From assembly GCF_047149785.1 (NCBI RefSeq), contig NZ_BAAGBE010000001.1, positions 2,170,001 through 2,234,000 on the forward strand: 64,000 nucleotides of DNA. Direction: 5' to 3'. This DNA is from Nitrobacter sp047149785 (lineage in GTDB: Bacteria; Pseudomonadota; Alphaproteobacteria; Rhizobiales; Xanthobacteraceae). The notes under the pieces were generated by a model. The model searched no databases and was not told the DNA's origin. It worked only from the letters and a program-made list of their open reading frames with translations. This document shows, piece by piece, positions 8,166 to 17,037 of the stretch; positions within the stretch are counted from its first letter, which is position 1, and every line of letters begins with the position of its first letter. The position numbers and the translations under genes are program-made.

Positions 8166-9377
8166 ATGCCATTGTCCAGCGTCGCCGACTGTCCTTCTCA
8201 AAAACGCCGATTGCCGTATTTTCTTCGCAAGCCGATTTTGTGGCTATGCGCAATCGCCATGATCCTCGCGTTGCTGGCTGAATTGAGTTGGATGCAGTTC
8301 ACACGCGAGGGCCTCGTTTGGCATAGCCGGACGTTCAATCAGGTCATCATTATTCTTGCGGCTGCCTTGGTCTGCGCTATCTACGCAATCGGAGTAGCGC
8401 GCGGTGCCACATCGAACTTTCCGCAGCGGCGCTGGCGTCACGCTGCTTTTGCTGTCGGCATCGGAACGGTGCTGTTGGCATTTGAGGCGCCGCTGGGCAC
8501 GTTGGCACGGCAACTCTTTTTTGCGCGACAGCTACAGGATCTGCTGCTCGGCGTTGTAGCCCCTATCCTGATCGTGCTCGCGATGCCCAGGAGAGCGCTT
8601 ATCGCCGGCATTTCTAGAGAAACGCCGAGTAACGCGTCTCCTTTCGAAGTCGATGACACCGAACTGCAAGCCGATTCTTTTTGGTGGAACGCGGCCGCAA
8701 CGGCATTGTCTATCGGGGTCCTATATATGTGGCTCTATCCGCCGTTTCAAAACGCGACGGTCACAAGCTTGCCGATCGAATTGGCTTTAAATGGGATGAC
8801 TTTCGGCGCTGCACTTCTGTTCTGGGGGTTCATCCTCGATTTTCGCCCGCTCCCGGCGGGGGCAGGCTACGGTAGCCGCCTCATGATGTTGTGGATCATG
8901 TCCCTCTCGCATATCGCAGTCGGCGCATACTTAACGATAAAAACAGAAGTCCTCTATTCGGCGTATGGAATGGGCGAGCGGCTTTTCGGCATCAGTTCGC
9001 TCACGGACGAGGTAACCGGCGGTTTCATTATCTGGGTTCCGAGCGCGCTGCTCTGCCTCGCCGCAATCATCATGGTGATCCATCTATGGGGACTGCATGA
9101 GGACCGGGTCTGGGCAAAATATTCAGGATGGTCATCCTCGAATTCTGCCGCCCTGTTGTTTCCGACTACCGGCGAGCAACTCATCACCCTGGCGCGGCCA
9201 AAAAATCGGGCGATGGCTATAGTTGTGATCAGTTTCGTCATAGGGGTATTCGGTTTTACGATTCTCGGAGGCATCCTCAATCACATCAACAACGGACGCC
9301 ACACCGCCGCCCGTGACGTCCTGATCGGACAACATCTGGTGGCGGCACATTCGACGGCTGGCCACTCAATGGAATGA
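8166..9377 (+). CDS. Second CtaG-like cytochrome c oxidase assembly membrane protein
   Basis: A 403-residue membrane protein in the same broad family as the gene at 5663. A CtaG-like core has repeated hydrophobic helices, FEAPLGTLARQLFFARQLQD in the His/Arg-helix position, and a C-terminal GERLFGISSLTDEVTGGFII. It has extra helices at both ends, including a last segment at about residues 345-375. It lies divergently from the SCO gene with a 275 bp shared upstream region. Two CtaG paralogues flanking PCu(A)C and SCO suggest assembly of more than one heme-copper enzyme. The sequence gives no direct substrate. Confidence 0.75.
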   Translation: MPLSSVADCPSQKRRLPYFLRKPILWLCAIAMILALLAELSWMQFTREGLVWHSRTFNQVIIILAAALVCAIYAIGVARGATSNFPQRRWRHAAFAVGIGTVLLAFEAPLGTLARQLFFARQLQDLLLGVVAPILIVLAMPRRALIAGISRETPSNASPFEVDDTELQADSFWWNAAATALSIGVLYMWLYPPFQNATVTSLPIELALNGMTFGAALLFWGFILDFRPLPAGAGYGSRLMMLWIMSLSHIAVGAYLTIKTEVLYSAYGMGERLFGISSLTDEVTGGFIIWVPSALLCLAAIIMVIHLWGLHEDRVWAKYSGWSSSNSAALLFPTTGEQLITLARPKNRAMAIVVISFVIGVFGFTILGGILNHINNGRHTAARDVLIGQHLVAAHSTAGHSME

Positions 9378-9745
9378 GACGAGAACTGAGCTCTGCCGGG
9401 GAGCTTAACCAAAAAGGCAACCGAGCCCCGTTGCCGGATCCCTCCCTTCATGCCTAATCGGACGTCTGCCGCACGACCGGAACCGACCACGCCTTCGGCA
9501 TATGTGAGATGCCGCAGGCGCCAACCACCACGGCCAAAAAAGCGCGTCTTCGCCATATCCGCGCAATGACATCTCGCAGCCGTAGACGCTGTTGCTGTGT
9601 CTCTTACAGCCGCCATCTCAATGCAGCGCGCCGAACCCGCTATGCCGGATGTTTCCTTGCTTGCTGGCGTGATCGCGCTCGTTCACCGCTCTTGCGTGCA
9701 CGGCCGTAATTAAGGTGCACCGGAGTCGCCGACGAAATGAGAGCT
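9378..9745. other. Non-coding gap before repeat copy 2
   Basis: There are about 370 bp between the end of the second CtaG-like gene and the repeat. Short open frames here have no recognisable motifs and poor starts. I see no gene, RNA or clear promoter. Confidence 0.5.
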
Positions 9746-9847
9746 AGAGCCTTTCCGCTTCTGATGGAATCAGAAGCGGGCTCTATGATTTTGATTTGAC
9801 GCGTTTTCTTGACGCGAACCGGTAGCCACCTCGCTTGAAAACGCTCT
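9746..9847. repeat. Interspersed ~103 bp palindromic repeat, copy 2 (inverted)
   Basis: It runs AGAGCCTTTCCGCTTCTGAT to AAAACGCTCT, the reverse complement of copies 1 and 3. It lies between convergent genes and reaches into the stop codon of the MFS transporter gene. Confidence 0.85.
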
Positions 9848-11237
9848 AAGCCGCGCTGGTAAGTTCTTCCACCTTCGCTGGATCGAAGGATTTGGAATCG
9901 ACTTTGAGATAGGCAAGCTTTTCCTCTGCGATCACAACAGCATCGGCCACGCCCGGTATTTGCCGCAGCTTGTCGGCAAGGCTCTCTGAGCTTGCGGCCT
10001 GGGCCTCAGAGATCCGCACGAGATGCGTTATCAAATAGCTAGGACGCGCCATCGTCGCCGTGGCGGCCAGCCATAGAAGCGCAAGGACGGTCGATAGTAT
10101 GAATACACCGGTGTCGCCCGCATTCTGGTGCATCCACCCGCCTGCGGCGCCACCTACGAAAATTCCCAGGAATTGCGAACTCGAATATACCCCCGCCGCC
10201 GTGCCCTTCGCGTCGGGGGGCGCGGTCTTTGTGATGAGCGAAGGCAGACTCGCCTCCATGATGTTGAAGCCCGAAAAAAAGATCGTTATCGCCGCGAGCA
10301 GAACATAGACATCGTGGCCGTTGAAAACGAGCATGATCTGACTAACTGCGAGCATCCCCACGGCGCTTATGAACACGGTTTTCATGCGCCGGTATTTTTC
10401 GGCGACGATGATCGCCGGAACCATCACCACGATGGATAGAAGCAGGACCGGCAAATAGACGATCCACTGGCTGCGGCTCGTCACGTTGAGCCCTTCGTGC
10501 AGGAGTTCCGGCACGACGAGGAAACTCGCCGTCAGCATGGCGTGCAAGGTGAAGATACCAAAATCAAGGCGGAGCAGCTCCGTATTTTTCAGCACGGATC
10601 CCAGCATAGCTGGCACCGTCTCGGTATCGCGATGCAGACTCAGGCGACGCGGGCTTGGCACGATGAATAGAATGATGCCAATGCCGAGCAACGCCAAACC
10701 TGCCGTCAGCCAGAAGATCCCAGCGATACCGGCAAGACCAGCGACAATGGGTCCCGTGACCAGAGCAATCATGAATGAGGTTCCGATGGTGATACCCACC
10801 ATCGCCATTGCCTTGGTCCGGTTTTCTTCCGAGGTAAGGTCCGCCACCAGAGCCAGGATGACCGAGCCAACCGCACCTGAACCTTGCAATACCCGTCCGA
10901 TAATCACACCGTCGATTGAGTTTGAGACGGCTGCGACTGCACTGCCAACGCCAAATACCGCGAGTCCCAACACAATTATGATCTTGCGGCCGATCTTATC
11001 GGACAAAACACCGAAGGGTATCTGCAGAAGTCCCTGGCTCAAGCCGTAGATGCCGAGCGCCAGCCCGATCTTGTACGCCGTTGCCCCTGAAAGATCGCGC
11101 GCGTAAGCAGCAAGCACCGGATAGATCATGAATAGGCCGAGAAGCCTTACCGAAAAAACTGCGGCAAGCGAGGCAGCTGCACGAAATTCCCGTTTATCCA
11201 TGATATCTGTTTCGCGAAGAGAAAGCCTGAGTATCAC
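9846..11237 (-). CDS. YajR-like MFS transporter with C-terminal ferredoxin-like domain
   Basis: A 463-residue 12-helix major facilitator. Motif A is GVLSDKIGRK, and GLSQGLLQIPFG, GRVLQGSGAVGSVILALVADL and NRTKAMAMVGI closely follow E. coli YajR as I remember it. After the last helix, about 65 residues (LRQIPGVADAVVIAEEKLAYL to the end) match the small cytoplasmic YAM domain typical of YajR. The transported substrate is unknown for the family. The start is GTG 11237 or ATG 11201; homology begins at about the second, but GTG 11237 sits directly after an upstream stop codon, so coupling is possible. It converges on the second CtaG-like gene. Confidence 0.85.
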   Translation of the reverse strand: MILRLSLRETDIMDKREFRAAASLAAVFSVRLLGLFMIYPVLAAYARDLSGATAYKIGLALGIYGLSQGLLQIPFGVLSDKIGRKIIIVLGLAVFGVGSAVAAVSNSIDGVIIGRVLQGSGAVGSVILALVADLTSEENRTKAMAMVGITIGTSFMIALVTGPIVAGLAGIAGIFWLTAGLALLGIGIILFIVPSPRRLSLHRDTETVPAMLGSVLKNTELLRLDFGIFTLHAMLTASFLVVPELLHEGLNVTSRSQWIVYLPVLLLSIVVMVPAIIVAEKYRRMKTVFISAVGMLAVSQIMLVFNGHDVYVLLAAITIFFSGFNIMEASLPSLITKTAPPDAKGTAAGVYSSSQFLGIFVGGAAGGWMHQNAGDTGVFILSTVLALLWLAATATMARPSYLITHLVRISEAQAASSESLADKLRQIPGVADAVVIAEEKLAYLKVDSKSFDPAKVEELTSAA

Positions 11238-11238
11238 C

Positions 11239-11364
11239 TTAAGAAGCTTCGAGCACCTCTTGGACCGTCTCGAATATGTCCTCAGCGGTCCCCTCTATTC
11301 TGTCACAGATCCGGAAGACCCTGGCATGAACTGTTTTTCCGATGGCGCGTGCGGCACGGAGCAA
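11239..11364 (-). CDS. Possible 41-aa peptide or gene remnant ending just upstream of the MFS gene
   Basis: Reading leftward, a frame ending at 11239-11241 encodes RAARAIGKTVHARVFRICDR followed by an acidic helical tail EGTAEDIFETVQEVLEAS. The composition looks like real protein, not a chance frame, and its stop is one base from the GTG start of the transporter. Only a TTG at 11364 is available as a start, and no stronger start is seen upstream. It could be the C-terminal stub of a decayed gene or a small coupled leader. No family recognised. Confidence 0.3.
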   Translation of the reverse strand: MLRAARAIGKTVHARVFRICDRIEGTAEDIFETVQEVLEAS

Positions 11365-12054
11365 AGGCCTTTTTAGACGCCGACGTACTACGCATCTATA
11401 CAAGTCGATTCAGTTGCCTGCCAGGCAATTTCCTCAATCGAGGTAGACAGCAGGATGAGGATCACGTTTCGGGCTTCTCCTTTGACTGCTCCCTTTTACT
11501 GTCAAGACAGAGCGAACGCACCATTTGCTTCCCGTTGATGGCCACCGCTCATATCAACGAAAATTGAAGCGCAGATCAGTACGAAATCGCACCGCGTTCC
11601 GTATCGGCCAAGCGAGCGACCCAGCGCTGGCTTCCGGCGTTACGGCGGTGCCGTTCGATTTCTCCGGCCTCCGCGGCGACCGACGTGCGGCGGCGAGCCA
11701 GGCGGGCGCGGCAGCGCCTTGATAGAGTGGCTCCGCTTTCGGAATTGAGGCCGCGGCGGGCGCTCAGGCCTGGCTAACCGAACATGGGCTCGGATTAGCC
11801 GCCACCGATTGTACGTTATCGTACCTGGCGATCCAGCGTTCGCGATCGCACGTGGCTGCAACCCTTCGTACTCCGGCATTCCCATGCTTTTAGGTTGATG
11901 CGAGAGGGGCTCTGACAAGCAGCCGAGCGTCTCGCGGCAAGATGCTGCCGCTTTATGTCCAGGCAAGCCTTGCCTGAGTGCGCAACAGACTCTACGCTTT
12001 GTCGCTGATGCTTACGCCTATTATCTCCGGGCAGGGCAACCGAAAGAGCGAACG
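11365..12054. other. Long gap with no supported gene
   Basis: About 690 bp. Frames on both strands are short and Arg/Pro rich with no recognised motif. The region upstream of the Crp-type gene should hold its promoter, but I cannot point to clear boxes. Confidence 0.4.
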
Positions 12055-12816
12055 GTGACAGAGGTTCGGAACAAGCTGCTTCGTCTCATTCCAGACGACG
12101 AGCTCTCTCGCATTATCGGACTTTGCGAGCGTATTCCGCTTCGGCCGCATCAGGTTCTTCATCACCATAGGCTGCCGATGGAGCATGTCTACTTCGTCGA
12201 AAGCGGACTGGTGTCGGTCGCAGCGTGCGTAGGTCACGAAGAATTCGTTGAGGTCTGGTTGATCGGGTCAGAAGGATTGGTCGGCGCGCCGGTCTTGCTG
12301 GCGCCTAAGACTGTGCCTCTGCACCGTAGAACCGTCCAGGTGAACGGCGAAGCGCTACGAATCAGGACGGTTGATTTCTCGAAGATTCTCGACGATCTCC
12401 CTCACTTGCGTTCAGTCGTGGAACGATATCTCGCCGCCGTTCTGGTGCAGACCTCGCAATCGGGAGCTTGCAATGCCTACCATGGTGTCAGGCAGAGGCT
12501 TGCCCGCTGGCTGCTTGTTGCTCGCAATGCTCTGGGCAAGGACGAGATGCCGCTCACGCATGTAATGCTAGCCGAACTACTCGGCGTCCGGCGCGCCAGC
12601 GTGACTGAGTGCCTTGAAGTCCTCCAGAAAGCAGGGATGATCTCAACCAAGCGAGGCTGGGTGACGGTGGAGGACGCTGTTGGATTAACGAAGCTGTGCT
12701 GCGATTGTTTTGGCCTAATTGAACGCGAATATCGCCGCCATCTGCTCTCGGCTGATCATACCGACTCCCGTCCTGAGGAGGACGCCGCGATCACCAATAC
12801 GGTTGCCCGGAGATGA
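12055..12816 (+). CDS. Crp/Fnr-family transcriptional regulator
   Basis: A 253-residue protein with a cyclic-nucleotide-binding-like beta roll (about residues 15-125; HHHRLPMEHVYFVESGLVSV is the typical core strand pair). A Crp-type winged helix follows (about 150-225; RLARWLLVARNAL, then LTHVMLAELLGVRRASVTEC). The consensus cAMP-binding Arg-Ser motif is absent and there is no N-terminal Cys cluster, so neither cAMP nor an iron-sulphur sensing role can be assumed. The start is GTG 12055. It is monocistronic and convergent with the FAD monooxygenase, separated by repeat copy 3. Confidence 0.85.
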   Translation: MTEVRNKLLRLIPDDELSRIIGLCERIPLRPHQVLHHHRLPMEHVYFVESGLVSVAACVGHEEFVEVWLIGSEGLVGAPVLLAPKTVPLHRRTVQVNGEALRIRTVDFSKILDDLPHLRSVVERYLAAVLVQTSQSGACNAYHGVRQRLARWLLVARNALGKDEMPLTHVMLAELLGVRRASVTECLEVLQKAGMISTKRGWVTVEDAVGLTKLCCDCFGLIEREYRRHLLSADHTDSRPEEDAAITNTVARR

Positions 12817-12818
12817 TT

Positions 12819-12921
12819 AGAGCGTTTTCAAGCGAAGTGGCTACCGGTTCGCGTAAAGAAAATGCGTCAAATCAAAATCATGGAGTCCCGCCTCTGATTC
12901 CATCGGAAGCGGAAAGGCTCT
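12819..12921. repeat. Interspersed ~103 bp palindromic repeat, copy 3
   Basis: It begins AGAGCGTTTTCAAGCGAAGT and ends GGAAAGGCTCT, in the same orientation as copy 1. It starts three bases after the Crp-type gene's stop codon and lies in a convergent gap like the other two. Confidence 0.85.
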
Positions 12922-12991
12922 AGCTGTGTTCTAGCGTCGTGGGCGTAAGACAGAAGCGACTTGCCGGCGTACGGATGCGTTGGGCCAGCAA

Positions 12992-14179
12992 CTAATAACG
13001 GGGAAGCGTCAATGGGTCGGTCAGGAGACCTCGCATGGCAAGCTTCGCAACAAACGGCAACGCCATCAGGCGCGTGACCTGATTGCGGACGAAGATACCC
13101 CATCTTGTCTTCGGCGCGAAAGAACTGGCGAACCTCTCGGCGGAGCGCTGTTTCCCGGCCATGACGGATTGGAGCATGCTCTCATACACCTTGAAGGCGA
13201 CGCGGTAATCGCCCTCCGCTTTGCTCAATTCCCCTGCCAAAATATAGGCAGCGCCCATCGCCAGCGACGTCCCCTGCCCGGCCAACAGCGAGGGGCAAGA
13301 GCAGGCATCCCCGACCAACGCCACCCTTCCGGCCGTCCAAGACGGCATGCGTATCTGGCTGACGGAATCAAAATACAGATCGTCTGTGTCGTCCAAGGCT
13401 TTCAGGATTGCAGGGCACTCCCACCCGTCCCGTCCGAAGACCTCGCGCAGAGTCTGCTTTTGCGCCAGCGTGTCGTGCGGAGCGATTTTCAATCTCTCCT
13501 CCGTCGCGAACACAAAAAAGAACACTGTTCGGTCCCCGCGCAGGGCATAGCGTGAGACCTGGCGGCCGGGCGGCGCGTAGCCGACGTAGGCGCGGGAATC
13601 GCGGTGAGGATAGCCGGTCACCACGAAAGACGCAGTGTAGTATCCGAGGTATTTCTCGAAGCGCTCTTCGGGACCGAACACGATCTCGCGGACGGGCGAG
13701 TGCAGGCCACCGGCGCCGATGACGAGATCGAAATTTTCGGCCGGTGCGTGCCTGAACGACACGCGCACACCGTTTTCATCCTGCTCGATGGCGGTAATCG
13801 TATCACCGAACATCGTGCGCACCTCTCCATGGAGCGAGTCATAGATCAGCCGCGCCAGATCGCTGCGCAGGATGCTCAGGAAGCGATCTCCCAGCACGGA
13901 TCTGATGGCGTTGGCGCTAAAACCACCGGCTTTCCGGCCGTGCTCATCGACGATGCGGACCTCGTCGACGTCGTAGGCATCACCGTCGAGCGCAGGCAGC
14001 AAGCCCATTCTGTCGGCTACCTCGAATCCCAGCCCCCAAAAATCCACAAGATAGCCGCCGGTGCGCAGCGTGGGCGCGCGCTCAATAAGGACCGGCTCGA
14101 AACCATATTGGCGAAGCCAGTACGCAACGCTCGGGCCGGCGATACCTGCACCCGATATGAGAATCTTGCGATTGTTCAT
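12992..14179 (-). CDS. FAD-dependent monooxygenase (UbiH/TetX-like aromatic hydroxylase family)
   Basis: A 395-residue class A flavoprotein. The N-terminal dinucleotide fold ILISGAGIAGPSVAYWL ends with the acidic VLIER. The middle has the DLVIGAGGLHSPVRE motif (DG-like fingerprint), and the GD motif is GRVALVGDACSCPSLLAGQG. These are the three signatures of NAD(P)H/FAD hydroxylases such as UbiH, PobA and TetX. The substrate cannot be told from sequence, and neighbours give no pathway. I start at ATG 14179; a GTG one codon earlier is also open. It is transcribed toward repeat copy 3. Confidence 0.85.
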   Translation of the reverse strand: MNNRKILISGAGIAGPSVAYWLRQYGFEPVLIERAPTLRTGGYLVDFWGLGFEVADRMGLLPALDGDAYDVDEVRIVDEHGRKAGGFSANAIRSVLGDRFLSILRSDLARLIYDSLHGEVRTMFGDTITAIEQDENGVRVSFRHAPAENFDLVIGAGGLHSPVREIVFGPEERFEKYLGYYTASFVVTGYPHRDSRAYVGYAPPGRQVSRYALRGDRTVFFFVFATEERLKIAPHDTLAQKQTLREVFGRDGWECPAILKALDDTDDLYFDSVSQIRMPSWTAGRVALVGDACSCPSLLAGQGTSLAMGAAYILAGELSKAEGDYRVAFKVYESMLQSVMAGKQRSAERFASSFAPKTRWGIFVRNQVTRLMALPFVAKLAMRGLLTDPLTLPRY

Positions 14180-14361
14180 CACACGCGGTTAGCCACCTGA
14201 AAGAGCCCGGCTTAGACCGAGAGTATGAAGCGAACCGCGGCGGTCGGTCAAATTGCCCCGGCGCTCCCGCATTGCCAATCATCGACTTTCGGGCCGCCCC
14301 GCTTAATCTGAAATCGCGGAACACGGCGTTATAAGATAGGCGGGAGCGGGTTGGTATACGC

Positions 14362-14439
14362 CTCGCATTGATCGCCCCTCGCACACCTCGAGCCGCAACA
14401 GGGACATGTCCCGATCACGTATCGATCCGGCAGGAAGCG
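14362..14439 (-). pseudogene. Methionyl-tRNA synthetase zinc-knuckle fragment (metG remnant)
   Basis: Within a short leftward frame, the residues RFLPDRYVIGTCPCCG and then ARGDQCE match the highly conserved zinc-binding insertion of methionyl-tRNA synthetase (FLPDR-x-x-x-GTCP-x-C, then GDQCE/GDNCE). No other part of metG is recognisable on either side. It is a 26-residue fragment of a gene of more than 500 codons, presumably left by an old rearrangement. The rest of 14180-14750 contains nothing I can support. Confidence 0.6.
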
Positions 14440-14750
14440 CGCATCCTCACCGCTTTCCGAAGCCCAAACTACGATAATTTTATTATCTTCATGGCACCTC
14501 ACCTCTTCAACGAACCCGCGCGGCACCAGTCTGAAGCGGTGGAGCCGGCATATCGTTGATCCTTCTCCCATCAATGCGCAGACATCCCGAACTGCATTGA
14601 TGATCGACGGCCTCCGATCGGCTTTAATATGATGTGCTTTTACCGGTTCGCGACTTCCTTACAAGCTCGGATTGCAGCTCCAGGAGATCCTGCTCAACGC
14701 CGCAATGCGCTCGATTCTCCGACAGCGCACAACCGGGGAAACGCTAAAGG

Positions 14751-15857
14751 TCATGCAACCGCTGCGTTCCGGACACCTCGATCGGCTCCTCCGCCGCCGC
14801 CGATGGCGGCGTAAAGCTGCGCCAATGGTGTCGGCTTGGCGACCGAGATATCTGATCCGCGTTCACGCAGCCAGCGGTTGGCCGCCTCCACGGACAGCGG
14901 TCCGAATTCCAGTTCCGAAAGGCACCGGCCCGGACGCACGACCGCCGGGTGCATCGTGGCAAGCGGCTCGTTGGTGGTAATCAGCACCATGAGGTTGAGG
15001 CCCTGTCCCATCAGGCCGTCGGTGAGGTTGAGAAGACGGGACAGACCCTGGCCGATCATGGACCGCGCCTCCGTCGTCATCAGCTCGCCGGCATCCTCCA
15101 GGATAATGAGCTTGCTGCGCTTGGCCGCCAGCGCCCCAGCACGCCCGCCACCAAAACGCGCAACCTGGAACACATAGGTCGGCGCGCCGCCGACGAAACG
15201 CTCGGCATCGGTGATGAACGCGGCATCGCACCAGGATTGCCACTCCCGCAAAAGCGCGCGCAGCGCATGGGTCTTGCCGGTTCCCGGCTGGCCATGCCAG
15301 AGAATCAACCGTTCCTTCGGACATGACCTGAGCGCGAACAGCCGCTCCATTCCCTTCGCGACGCTGCCGTCGTAGTTACCTGACAGCTCGGCCCAGCGCG
15401 GCGCCTCCAGTCTGCGCATGAACGGCATCGGGTACTTGTCGGGATCGGCCGCCCAGAACGTCACCGGCACCATCGGAGTTTCTTCACCGCTGTCGATCTG
15501 CTTGATCAGGGCGGCGGAGACACGTCCGACCGCCTCGGCATCGTTACCGGCGGTGAAAATCTCGGCCCAGCCGTCCACGATTTCGACAAGGGAGATCAGA
15601 TCGGTGTCGTGTCGCAGGATCAGGCTCTTGCGCTGGCCTTCCCAGATCTCGCTGGCGTGGAGCGCCTTCCTGAACTCACCCAGCAAATCGAGCGACCAGC
15701 TATCGAGCGTCAGCTTTTCATGAACAATATGCGGCAGCGGCTTGCCTTGGACTTCGCGGAAGAAGAATGCCACCGGGTTGTCATGAACCCACGGCTGAAC
15801 GCGCCAGTAGACTCCCGCTCCCGCCATGTTGCCGCTTTCGGGTATGCTGTTGTCCAT
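14751..15857 (-). CDS. Stand-alone AAA ATPase (DUF5925-like)
   Basis: A 368-residue protein. The N-terminal half (about 1-195) has no motif I know; the C-terminal half is an AAA ATPase. It has Walker A GQPGTGKTHAL, Walker B KLIILEDAGEL, sensor 1 MVLITTNE and an RPGR motif close to the end of the ATPase core. Such proteins have an annotation-level N-terminal domain of unknown function in actinobacteria and proteobacteria, and no assigned job. The start is ATG 15857. It has no obvious operon partner; the next gene upstream on the same strand is a metal-chelate binding protein 65 bp away. Confidence 0.75.
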   Translation of the reverse strand: MDNSIPESGNMAGAGVYWRVQPWVHDNPVAFFFREVQGKPLPHIVHEKLTLDSWSLDLLGEFRKALHASEIWEGQRKSLILRHDTDLISLVEIVDGWAEIFTAGNDAEAVGRVSAALIKQIDSGEETPMVPVTFWAADPDKYPMPFMRRLEAPRWAELSGNYDGSVAKGMERLFALRSCPKERLILWHGQPGTGKTHALRALLREWQSWCDAAFITDAERFVGGAPTYVFQVARFGGGRAGALAAKRSKLIILEDAGELMTTEARSMIGQGLSRLLNLTDGLMGQGLNLMVLITTNEPLATMHPAVVRPGRCLSELEFGPLSVEAANRWLRERGSDISVAKPTPLAQLYAAIGGGGGADRGVRNAAVA

Positions 15858-15922
15858 GTGGCTCGTCCTTCCTGACAGGTGTTAGAACTTGGCGATGAGC
15901 GAAACCGGGTCGTTCGGTGGTC

Positions 15923-17005
15923 TTAGGGCGCTGCACGAAATCTTTCATATCCGGCCGATACGCTATTTGCAACTATATACAGCGCGGCATCGATCTCGTC
16001 ATCCGTAAGATTGTGATGATAGGCCTGCGCGTAAATCTCGCGATAGGCGGCGCGGGTCGTATGCGGCAAGGACGGATGCAGAATTTCGGCGAGCCAGACC
16101 AGCGTCAGGGTTCGATCAACGAACTCATTGTTGAATGATGTCCTTGGCATCAGATACACGCGCTTATCGCGGACGGCGCGAAGCGCTTGCCAGAGGGGAT
16201 TGCCGTAAATGCTGCCGAGATTGTCATCGGCATCATCGCCCGGAGAAACGATCACATCGGGATCGTAAAGCAGGATCTCTTCGGGGTCGGCGGGCCCATG
16301 ATAGGGGATCTCTCCCGCCGGATTGATGCCACCGATTTGTTGAAGCAAGACGTTGAGAAAATAGCTTTTCTGGCCCACCCATAATCTGCCGTCGTCGTAC
16401 ATCCCCATCGGCAGCACCTTTATCGGCGCTCCGGACGGCAGCAGGGCCTCCAGCTTGCGGCGCCTGGCCTCGGCGTCCCGCCACAGGCCGGCGGCGCGCG
16501 CTTTCCGACCGGACACTCTCCCCAGAATGTCCCATATCGTCTTCAACCGATCCGGCGACTCCCAATCAAGCTCGACGAGCCCCGGATACCCCGTCTTGCG
16601 CAGCGGTTCGGACTGGCTCTGCCAGGCAATAACGGCGTCAGGATTGACGTGCAATACCAGCTCGGGATCGGGAATGGCCCCATTGACCCCGACCAGCGGC
16701 AATATCGCGATCTGCGGAAAAAACTGTCCGAAGAGACCCTTCTCGGTCCTCCGGCGCACGAACTTCGAAACGGCCGCCACATGATCAAGGCCTTGATCGA
16801 TCGCGGCATAGGATGTGAGAACCGGTGCGAGAACCGCCACGCGACGCGCGCCTTCAAACCCGGAATGCGGCGTATCGGCGCGAGCCATCGATGCGCCGGA
16901 CGCAACAGAACTTCTCGTAACGTGCGGCGGGACCGCGCCGACAATCATGCCGAACAGACCAACGGCGACAAAGAGAAGTGAAACGCCGGGTCCGTTTCCC
17001 ACCAT
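15923..17005 (-). CDS. ABC-type metal-chelate (siderophore/cobalamin-like) substrate-binding protein
   Basis: A 360-residue class III periplasmic binding protein (BtuF/FepB fold) with an N-terminal hydrophobic export signal (VSLLFVAVGLFGMIVGAVPP). Typical segments are RRVAVLAPVLTSYAAID, PDPELVLHVNPDAVIAW, DPEEILLYDPDVIVSP and NNEFVDRTLTLVWLAEILHP. It lies 32 bp downstream of the TonB-dependent receptor on the same strand, so both serve one uptake route across the outer membrane and periplasm. The permease and ATPase are not in the window. The ligand could be a ferric siderophore or, given the ModE-type regulator next door, a molybdate-related ligand; the sequence does not decide. Confidence 0.85.
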   Translation of the reverse strand: MVGNGPGVSLLFVAVGLFGMIVGAVPPHVTRSSVASGASMARADTPHSGFEGARRVAVLAPVLTSYAAIDQGLDHVAAVSKFVRRRTEKGLFGQFFPQIAILPLVGVNGAIPDPELVLHVNPDAVIAWQSQSEPLRKTGYPGLVELDWESPDRLKTIWDILGRVSGRKARAAGLWRDAEARRRKLEALLPSGAPIKVLPMGMYDDGRLWVGQKSYFLNVLLQQIGGINPAGEIPYHGPADPEEILLYDPDVIVSPGDDADDNLGSIYGNPLWQALRAVRDKRVYLMPRTSFNNEFVDRTLTLVWLAEILHPSLPHTTRAAYREIYAQAYHHNLTDDEIDAALYIVANSVSAGYERFRAAP

Positions 17006-17037
17006 GTCCTGCCTTTATCCCATGACCCATGTACCGA

